A stretch of DNA of 64,000 nucleotides, taken from positions 84,411,256 to 84,475,255 of the forward strand of contig NC_088911.1 of the NCBI RefSeq assembly GCF_963576675.1. The letters are read 5' to 3'. Shown here piece after piece: positions 56,037 through 64,000 of the stretch. How positions within the stretch are numbered: position 1 is the stretch's first letter; the number at the start of each line of letters is the position of its first letter. The notes below the pieces were generated by a model that made no database searches, was not told where the DNA came from, and worked only from the letters and a program-made list of their open reading frames with translations. Both the position numbers and the translations under genes were made by a program. Source of the DNA: Euphorbia lathyris. Taxonomy: Eukaryota > Streptophyta > Magnoliopsida > Malpighiales > Euphorbiaceae.

Positions 56037-59000
56037 CTATTGATAATACTTCTTCAGTGTCTGGATGTTCCAGCTATTGTCATAGACCAAGTCGTCTAAA
56101 GAGGCGATTTTGTAGGCTCCGTTGTGGAGAACAGTGTCGATCTTGTATGGCCCCTCCCATGATTGACCGAGCTTGCCGTCAGCTAGCGGGGACTGGGCAG
56201 CGGCGGCGTCTCTGAGCACAAGATCTCCGACTTGAAAAGTGCGGGGACGAACCCGCCTATCATGATAACGCGCTATACTCTGCTTATGGGCCGTGATGTG
56301 TAATAAAGCATTAAGGCGTTCTTCCTCTAGGCGCTCACTTGCTTCCGCAAGCTCCGCGTTGTTGTCGATTTCTTCGAAGGTGATCTGCCGAGGAGAACGA
56401 AGGATGACCTCAGATGGTGCCATTGCTTCTGCCCCATAGGTGAGGAAAAAAGGAGTGCGCCCTATACCCGAATGAGGGGTTGTGCGGTATGACCACAATA
56501 TTACCGCGATGTGGTCAGGCCATGCTCGGTCTTAGTCGGATAGGCGCGTTTTAATTCCTCGCAGGATTGTTCGGTTGCTCACCTCAGTGAGGCCGTTGCT
56601 CTGAGGGTGTGCCACCGATGTGTATCGCCCTTTGATACCCCACTCTACGCAAAATTCACGGAATTAACTGCAGTCGAACTGCCTCCCGTTATCGGTGATG
56701 AAGGAGTTAGGGACCCCAAATCGGTATATGATTGTTCGTTTGAGGAAACCGATTACGTTGTCGGCAGTTATCTTGGTGATTGTCTCAGCCTCGATCCATT
56801 TGGTGAAGTGATCGACTGCCACTACTACAAAGCGCTTCTGCGCTAAAGCCATCGGAAACGGGCCGAGTAGGTCAATGCCCCATACTGCAAACGGCCAAGG
56901 TGTGATAATGCCTTTGAATGGAGCTGCCGGGGCGTGATGAGTATTGGCGTGCAGTTGACATGCCTGACAACTGCGAACTGGACGCATCGCATCAGAATCC
57001 ATGGTCTGCCAGTAAAGCCCCTGGAGCCGGGCTTTCTTTGCAATTGTTCGGGCGCCTTGATGCGAACTACAGACGCCCTGATGTATCTCCTTTAGACAGT
57101 GATCCCCTTCCTCTTCGGATATACAGCGCAGCCATGGATGTGTGGCGGACTTCCGATAGAGTAAGCCATTATGCATTGCGTATCGCCAGGAACGTCGAAC
57201 CACGAGGGACGCCTGCGTTCGATCTGCGGGCAGTGTTCCATCTTAAAGATACCTGATTATCGGACTTCTCCACCCGCTAGCCGCAGCGTCCGCCGTGTTG
57301 ATCTGTAGCGAGCACTCTACGTGAATGACCGGGGCCACAGCAGTTTCGATGAGGGTATGCGGGTCGCTGAATTGCTCGCCTGCTGCAAGAGCGGCAATAG
57401 CATCCGCCTCCTCGTTCTCCTCTCGCGGTACTAGTATGAGGTCAAGGGTTACTCCTTTTTCTTTGAGATCATTGAGCAAGGAGGTGGCAAGGGCCAAATA
57501 TCGGCACATCGTCGGATCTTTTGCCTTGTAGGTACCGCTGACGTGGCTAACGACGAGCTTTGAGTCCGAGTATATCGTCAGATGTCCGTTCACTATTGTT
57601 TTGGATAATCGAAGAGCTGCGATCAAGGCCTCATATTCTGCCTGATTATTCGTGGTCGGGAAATCAAGCCGGACGGCGTACCGTATTCGGAGATTATCGG
57701 GTCCCTGAATCGCTACGCCTGCGCCTGCCCGCCCCGGACCGCAGGACCCATCTATACTCATGGTCCAGACGTCGCTGTTGTGAGCTTTTGTTGTCGTGGG
57801 GTTGCCAGTAGACAATCCGGTGAATTCTACGATCAAATCGGACAGTACCTGAGCTTTGATCGTCGTGCGGGGCTCAAATCGTATGTCAAACTGGGATAGT
57901 CGAACTGACCAGTTGGTGATCCGACCGGAGACCTCTGGTTTCTGGACGGCCTTCTTTAGAGGGTGATTCGTTCTGACCACAACCGTATGTGCTTGGAAAT
58001 ATGGTCTGAGACGCTCGGATGCTTGAGTTATGGAGAACAAAGCCTTCTCAACCTCGGAGTATCGGATTTCGGCTCCTTTCAGCACCTTGCTCAGAAAGTA
58101 AATCGGGTAAAGCTCCATCCCCTCTTCTTGAGTTAAAACGACTCCTACCGTTTCATCAGCGATGGTGAAGTACAAGTGAATGTCTCGTCCTGGCCTTGGT
58201 ACCGATAGCAGTGGGGGTGTGGCGAGGAAGACTTTGATGACATTGAATGCGGCCTGGCAGTCTGTAGACCACTTGAAGGGATGCTCCTTCTTGATTGCTT
58301 TGTAAAAAGGCAAACACCGCTGTGCCGAGCAAGAAATGAACCGTCCCAAGGCGATGATCCTCCCGTTGAGCCTTTGAACCCCCTGCAAGTCGCTCGGTGG
58401 CTCGATTGCCAAGATTGCCTCGATCTTCGCGGGGTTGGACTCGATGCCCTTTCTGACACCACGCATCCCAGGAATTTGCCGCTGCGAATTCCGAAGAAAC
58501 ATTTCTCCGGATTCAGCTTCAAATTGTAGGTTTTGAAAATCTCAAACACTTCCGCCAAGTCTCGCGGGTGGTCGCTCTCTTCAGTGCTTAAGACGACCAT
58601 GTCATCGATGTATACCTGTATTGTCTTGCCGATGAGATGGGCGAACATCTTATCTACTAACCGTTGGTATGTGGCCCCCGCATTCTTCAACCCAAAAGGC
58701 ATGACATTGTAGCAATAAGTGCCTTCATGCGTAATGAAGGAGGTTTTCTCGGCGTCGGCTGGGTCCAGAGGGATTTGCTGAAAACCAGCGATGGCATCAA
58801 ACTGAGACAGGATTTTGCGACCAGCTGTTTGGTCGAGGAGCTGATCTATATTAGGCAGTGGGTAAGAATCCTTGGGGAATGCTTTATTAACATTTGTAAA
58901 ATCTACACACATACAGTACTTTCCGCTGGCTTTCTTTACAAGTACAACGTTAGAAAGCCAGTCCGGATAGTGGACCTCGCGAATAAACTTTACAGCTAGA

Positions 59001-61384
59001 AGCTTGTCGACCTCTGCCCTTACCGCGGCTTGCTTGTCCTTTGCCTGCACTCGCATCTTCTGCTTCAAGGGCTCCATGGAGGGGTCGATGCTCAATTTGT
59101 GCACTGCTTGATCGGGTGAGACCCCCGTGATGTCCTCGGTGCACCAAGCGAACACATCTGAATGCTCCGATAGGACGGCTTTGATTTCGTCGGCCAAAGT
59201 GGACGTGAGCCTGGTCCCAATCTTTACTGTCCTGGTGTCCCCGATAAGACAGTCGCTGACTAGTTCGATTGGTATGGGATTGTAACCCCTCATATCCATC
59301 AGACCATCCTCCAGGTAAAGCGCTGTCCGAGGCTGAGTCGCCTCCCACTGCAATCTTTTGGCCAGGATGCGATCTCCTTGGATGGTGATCCTTTCATGCT
59401 GAAGCGGTAAAGTTAAGCATAATCCGGAGATATCGATCGTGGCCTTCAAGCTAGCCAGCAGAGATCTTCCAATGATGGCATTGTAGGCCAGAGGGATATC
59501 GACCACCACCCATTCTGCGGTATCCCCGATCTGCTTGACACCTTCGGCGAAGAGAGTCGATAGTGAGATGACTCCCTTTACTGGGACCTCAATTTCCGAC
59601 AGGCCAACCAGGGGGAAAGTCCTGGCTCGGAGGGCAGTGTGCGCATTCTTCATCGCGCGGAGCACCGTCCAGGTGAGCAAGTTCACCGAACTTCCTGTGT
59701 CGACCAGCACTCGGTGCGTTTTAAAGCCGACGATGTTGATGGTGACCACTAGAGCCTCCGAATGGCCGGTCCGGAGCGGTGGTTGCACCGTCAGGGTCTG
59801 ACCAACTGCTTTCCTTTTTTGGGAGCTCTCGGGAGGCGCGCAGAGCGCTGGTGCTCCCTCCCTTATGACGTGGATTTCCCCGTGGTACCCTGGTCGTTTT
59901 GGCTCATCTGTTCGGCCGGCGTCCCGCTGCTTCGGGCTCTGTTCCCTCTGCCTAACCGTCTTTGGTGGCGCGCCCTGCTCCGTGATTCGCTCGATCTCTT
60001 TCTGCAGCTGATAGCAGTTCTCCATGGAGTGTCCGGAGGATTTGTGATACTTGCAGTATTCTTTCTCAGTACGGGTCTTGCTCTTGTCGGCCGACGGAGT
60101 CTGATGCGTGAATCGGCAAGGCTGGCTCTGAGCAGCATAATGCACTTCCTTTCCGCGGGATTGGTCTCCCCTACGCTCCAGGTTTGCTCACTCGGCCCGA
60201 GCCGGAAAAGGCATTGGGGCCTCCTTGCGTGCTCGGCCTTCCTCACGAGCTTCTGGGATCGGTCTGCCTTTTTCTTGTTTGTTCGTGTCTCCTCTGGCCT
60301 TGTCCCTGTCTGACTCTTCGTATCCTGCGGGCCGGTCGCAGTCGTCGTACCTGACGAAGGTTTGTGCCATGGTCATGAGCTCCTCGAAAGATCTTGGCAT
60401 CTTTCGGAAACATTTTTGCTTTAGAGGCTCGCACGAGGTTCCTTTTGCTAAAGCGTCGTGAGCCACCTCGAGGTTGAGGCCCTTAACCTGTGAGGCCATA
60501 TGGTGAAACCTGGGAAGAAAGTTGCGCAGCGGTTCAGTTGCTCGCTGCTTGAGCCCGTTGAGGTCCGAGCTGATCTTCCTTACTTTTGTTGCTGCGGCGA
60601 AACGGGAGAGGAAAAGATCCTTTAGGAGATCGAACGAGTTGATCGACTCTGGGGCAAGTCCTCGATACCACTCTTGCGCACTAGACGAGAGTGTGGTCGG
60701 AAAAACCTTGCACATGATGTCCTCGTCTTTTGATTATAAGTTGATGGTGCTCATGAACGATGCCACATGGTCGTTCGGGTCTTCGGTCCCTGAATATTGG
60801 GATAGTCGAGGAGCTTTCCAGTCCCGTGGGAACCTCGTCTCGATGATCCTTTGTACCAGTGGCGTTTTGCTGGAGGTGATGCTTCCTCCCATGACGCCCC
60901 CGAGGGCCCTCTTGTCAAGAAAACGCTGGATCTTTAGTTCCAACATGTCTTCGCTACTCGCAGCCACTGCCTCCTCACGCCGCGCACCGCTCTCTCCGAC
61001 CGTGGAAGCTCCGACGCCTCTTCCTGCGAGGACCCCGGGTCCCGCGGGATCTCCTGGCTGCGCCCCTTCTCTTTGTATTTCCGCTGCTTCTTTAAGATAT
61101 TGCTAGATTTTGGCGTTCTCCTCCTGCAGGCTCCTCTGTTGGTCTATGATTTTCATCTGAGCCGCCGTATGAATAGCCTGGGTTGTTTGAAAACCTTGTA
61201 TTGCGCTAAGGAGCTGTGTGGTATTGTAAGTCTCTTCTTCTTTAGGGCTCACCTCCTCCATCAGTGGCCCCAGGTTTCTGGGGGAAATTGGAATGTTCGG
61301 AATGGAACGCTCGATGTTAGTCATGGAGCTGGTTGCTCCTACTTCCGGCACTGTTGTCGGGACAGAGTCAGTCGGGGTCTGCAT
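56037..61384 (-). pseudogene. Tat-lineage gag-pol polyprotein, disabled
   Basis: One long frame. gag starts MQTPTDSVPTTVPEVG (61384), with capsid motifs SAQEWYRGLAPESINSF and LRNFLPRFHHMASQV and zinc knuckle CKYHKSSGHSMENC. The protease has VLVDTGSSVNLL (Asp near 59700). The reverse transcriptase has YPDWLSNVVLVKK, QFDAIAGFQQIPL, MPFGLKNAGATYQRL and YIDDM (near 58612-58598). RNase H has SIDGSCGPG, NQAEYEALIAAL and YSDSKLVV. Integrase has H-H-C-C (HQGVCSSH, CQAC), Asp in WGIDLLGPF and ITDNGRQF, and Glu in NGLTEVSN, then WSYRTTPHSGIGRTPF and a C-terminal GDLVLRD region. Breaks: stops at 61103-61105, 60734-60736, 60188-60190, 57243-57245, 56664-56666 and 56532-56534, plus a frameshift near 58465. 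Several stops fit C-to-T changes. Motifs and layout place it in the Tat lineage of Ty3/gypsy. Confidence 0.92.
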
Positions 61385-61967
61385 TTCGCTTGAAGCTCCG
61401 AGGTCACTTGTATTCCACGTTCACCGCACCAAATAATCTGGGAATGCGGAACAGTGATCTGGGTCTTCGTCGGGAAGGTTCGGCTTCTTCGGGGGTCGTC
61501 ACTGCGCGGGGAACGGTCCCTGCGGACACTCCGAAGATTAAGACAGTTAGTGGTTCAAGAGAGTATTCTAATCAAATGTGAGTGGGGTAGGAAATTAGTT
61601 ACCCGATCACCTCCTCCATCAGTGGCCCCAGGTTTCTGGGGGAAATTGGAATGTTCGGAATGGAACGCTCGATGTTAGTCATGGAGCTGGTTGCTCCTAC
61701 TTCCGGCACTGTTGTCGGGACAGAGTCAGTCGGGGTCTGCATTTCGCTTGAAGCTCCGAGGTCACTTGTATTCCACGTTCACCGCACCAAATAATCTGGG
61801 AATGCGGAACAGTGATCTGGGTCTTCGTCGGGAAGGTTCGGCTTCTTCGGGGGTCGTCACTGCGCGGGGAACGGTCCCTGCGGACACTCCGAAGATTAAG
61901 ACAGTTAGTGGTTCAAGAGAGTATTCTAATCAAATGTGAGTGGGGTAGGAAATTAGTTACCCGATCA
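61252..61967. repeat. 358-bp tandem duplication across LTR/gag junction
   Basis: 61252-61609 and 61610-61967 are identical as far as I compared them. Each contains the 5' end of gag, the primer-site region and 176 bp of LTR. The first copy's LTR piece is truncated (61434-61609); the second continues into the complete 5' LTR. The junction shares only the three bases tca. Confidence 0.93.
61775..61789 (-). promoter_or_regulatory. Probable primer binding site
   Basis: On the element's strand TGGTGCGGTGAACGT starts two bases after the 5' LTR, as expected for a tRNA 3'-end complement (TGG first). I could not assign the tRNA. A second copy created by the 358-bp duplication lies at 61417-61431. Confidence 0.55.
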
Positions 61968-62092
61968 TCTCTTCTTCCTTCATTGGTATATTTATAGTGG
62001 ATTGACTTGGGCCTACGGGCCCTCTGTTGTCTTGGCCCATTCGTTGGTCGGGCATCGTTGGGCCTCTTGGGCCTAAGTGATATTCCGAATCA
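61792..62092 (-). repeat. 5' LTR
   Basis: 301 bp, matching 50757-51057 with about 8 substitutions and no length change. Begins TGATTCGGAATA on the element's strand. Confidence 0.92.
61989..61996 (-). promoter_or_regulatory. LTR TATA box
   Basis: TATAAATA on the minus strand, ~100 bp into the 5' LTR, in the expected U3 position for transcription of gag-pol. Confidence 0.55.
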
Positions 62093-62097
62093 GTTTT

Positions 62098-64000
62098 TAT
62101 AGGGGTCTCCGTCAGGACGACCCAATCTATGTTGAAATGCTTCCTGCTATTTTGCTACAGTTAGAAATTGCAGGTTATATATACGGATGCGAAATCGCTA
62201 GAAGAGCTCCCCTGATATCACATCTTTTTTTAACATACAATAACTATCTATTTTTCAGGCTTCTTCGGATGAGTGTGCAAAGATTAAAAATTGCTTGAGA
62301 CAGTACAAGTTAGCTTCAAGACAGAAGATCAACAATTCTAAATTCTCGGTTTCTTTCAGCATAATTGTTCAACCCTCAGGTGTTCTTCCTTAAGCTCCTC
62401 CCTTGGAGTTTCGATGACCTTGGCTCACGGGAAATATCTTGAACTTTCCCCATTAATTTGATGAAACAAGATTCAGATCTTCGGCTACATTGGGGATAGG
62501 GTGAGTGCGTGATTAAAAAGCTACGTGTGGGGAAATAAATCCTAATAAATAATTGGGTGGTATGGGATTCAGGAAGCTCCACCAATTTAATCTGGCTCTC
62601 CTCAAAAAAAAAAAAAAAAAAAAAAGGCTTGCAGGCTTTTGACAAATTCGGATTCACTGGTCGTTCAGGTTTATAAGGCTCAGTAGTATCCTAACTCGTT
62701 TTTTTACAGCTCAACTTAGGAATAACCTGAGTTTTATCTGGAGCAGTATAATTGTATCTCAGGAGTGCAGGGGCTCGTCAGGTGGTTGGTGATGGAAAAA
62801 CAATTGACATTTGGCTTTGGTTGCCAGAACCTATCAACCCGTATGTGGAATGTAATATTGTGGTGGGACTAAGAAGGAAGCAGTCCAAGGTATAGTTTTT
62901 GATGTGTTTAATGAAAGGGACGGGGGACCTCATTGCTCGAATTCCAATTAGCAGTCAACGAATTAAGGATGAGTGGACTTGGATGGGGTCATCCTAAAGG
63001 AAACTATAATGTAAAAAATGGGTACAGAGCTTTGATGAATGGGTCATTGGAGAATAACAATTTGCATCCCTTTTTTCCTTGGAATTCTGTTTCATGTCTA
63101 TGTGTTCCGCCTAAATTTAAACATCTACTTTGGAGAGCCTTATCTGAGTGTCTTCCTACTATTGCTTTGTTCAACACTAGTCACGTCCCCCTAGCTCATC
63201 GCTGTCTAATGTGCTCGAGGACAAACGAGACGGTTTACCATGCCTTGATTAGCTAAAAACAAGCTCGGCACCTCTGGAATTTCTCGTTTGTGGTGGGTGA
63301 TATAAGTGCCATATTCCAAAACTTCAAAGATTTATAGATCCATGTCAGTAGAAAGTGTGATGCGCTAACTGTGGAGCAAGCAGCCACCCTCTGTCGGGCT
63401 CTCTAGTCGAATCAGAATGATTTAGTTTGGAACAAGTTGCCATGGCTCCGAGGATATTTAGTCACACTCTTCAATTGTCTGCTGGTTGTTCATCAGGTGT
63501 CCATTAACTCATTTTGTTCATCAGGAGTCTGTTAACTCATTTTGGTCCCCTCCATCGTCAAATCGTCTCAAACTGAATTTCTATGCCGCTATCTTCTAAG
63601 AAACAGGAGTTGCTGGTTTAGGTTTTTTCGCAAGTGATGCTGCTGGTAGTTTTGTTGCAGGTAAAAATGGTCATGCGCGGCCAGTTGGATCCTTTGCTCG
63701 TAGAAGTCGTGAGGCTTACTGGGTTAAAGGCAAAGGTTGGTTTGAAATTATGCTAGAATCTGACGCTCATCTGTTAGTGTTAGCAGGAAAAACAATCCAG
63801 GATTTAGCTCGATGTTTAACATTATTGTTGGTGATTGTAAAACCTTAATGAAGGATATGGGTAACTGTAGTTTGGGTTTTGTAAAAAAATCAGTGAATCT
63901 AAACATCATTGTTGGTGATTGTAAAACCTTAATGAAGGATATGGGTAACTGTAGTTTGGGTTTTGTAAAAAGATCAGTGAATCTTTGGGCTCACACTTTT
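62098..64000 (+). pseudogene. LINE, C-terminal RT, zf-RVT and RNase H
   Basis: Continuation of the LINE at 50190-50751. It starts FYRGLRQDDPIYVEMLPA (the GLRQGDPLSP block), then EIARRAPLISHLF. The catalytic FADD motif is replaced by a sequence reading TYNNY. A frameshift leads to CAKIKNCLRQYKLASRQKIN. A 22-nt A-run interrupts at 62604-62625. At 62933-63256 the zf-RVT region follows (FKHLLWRALSECLPTIALFN, HRCLMCSRTNETVYHALIS), and from about 63600 an RNase H (GLGFFASDAAGSF, WFEIMLESDAHLLVL, NLWAHT). Many stops; dead. It runs off the window end. Confidence 0.88.
63817..63984 (+). repeat. 84-bp in-frame tandem duplication in LINE RNase H
   Basis: 63817-63900 and 63901-63984 differ at only a few positions. 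84 bp is 28 codons, so VGDCKTLMKDMGNCSLGFVK is encoded twice in the same frame. Confidence 0.95.

Larger units (their letters stand above)
50757..62092 (-). mobile_element. Ty3/gypsy Tat-lineage LTR retrotransposon, 11.3 kb
   Basis: Bounded by two 301-bp LTRs with a gtttt target duplication. On the minus strand the order is 5' LTR, primer site, gag with zinc knuckle, protease, reverse transcriptase, RNase H, integrase, a 121-bp tandem array, two antisense ORFs, a G-run polypurine tract, 3' LTR. A long region between integrase and the 3' LTR with antisense extra ORFs is known from Tat-lineage elements. The LTRs differ at 8 of 301 positions by hand count (~2.7%), so the insertion is fairly recent. 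It splits a LINE. gag-pol is disabled by one frameshift and at least six stops. Confidence 0.93.

Noticed and set aside
59762..60313. 183-codon plus-strand frame opposite gag-pol
   Set aside because: Shadow of the gag/protease region in GC-balanced coding DNA; no domain of its own.
61333..61939. Two identical 82-codon plus-strand frames
   Set aside because: Antisense shadows of the gag leader and LTR, identical because of the 358-bp duplication.

Overview
The window is nuclear DNA from a flowering plant, almost certainly a eudicot. It is AT-rich, has GT-AG introns, and carries an ALOG/LSH transcription factor, an EP1-type secreted bulb-lectin glycoprotein, a FAR1-type Mutator transposase, and several plant LTR, LINE, CACTA, hAT and Mutator-like repeats. 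I could not fix the species. Only two intact host genes are visible, both on the minus strand: an LSH (ALOG) gene at 10325-10873 and an EP1-like gene at 36732-38024. Nearly everything else is mobile DNA or its debris.

Layout. 1-10 kb: AT-rich intergenic DNA with a Mutator-type MITE (1670-2254), a broken Ty3/gypsy gag (3439-4760) and other MITEs. 10.3-10.9 kb: the LSH gene. 14.5-15.7 kb: a copia-like solo LTR. 16.2-23.2 kb: a probable 7-kb CACTA element with TGA target duplications, no transposase, a captured-gene-like fragment, satellite-like arrays and a 50-bp perfect palindrome. 23.3-24.0 kb: the 3' end of a copia element. 24.5-26.7 kb: a composite nested MITE and a second Mutator-type element. 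28.3-29.5 kb: a plant mobile domain pseudogene. 30-38 kb: a broken EP1 duplication (a truncated EP1 start at 29998-30108 interrupted by a LINE, then the intact gene at 36.7-38.0), with a copia remnant, a Pack-MULE carrying spliced host-like sequence (33477-34934) and a hAT element (35598-36245) between them. 40.4-43 kb: nested MITEs. 44.3-49.5 kb: a Mutator-like element with ~265-bp terminal inverted repeats and its own six-exon FAR1-type transposase gene, inactivated by two nonsense codons. 50.2-64 kb: a LINE split by an 11.3-kb Ty3/gypsy Tat-lineage element.

The most interesting objects are three. The Tat-lineage element (50757-62092, minus strand) carries two extra ORFs in antisense. One has reading-frame-compatible introns, both have a TATA-like box upstream, and one ends in a gag-type zinc knuckle. 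The same element has a 121-bp tandem array downstream of integrase and a 358-bp tandem duplication that copies its primer binding site. The MULE is structurally complete and its transposase exon structure can be read directly. Five of six copies of one MITE family have perfect 9-bp target duplications, and copies of it sit inside the MULE and inside other MITEs, giving a readable order of insertion.
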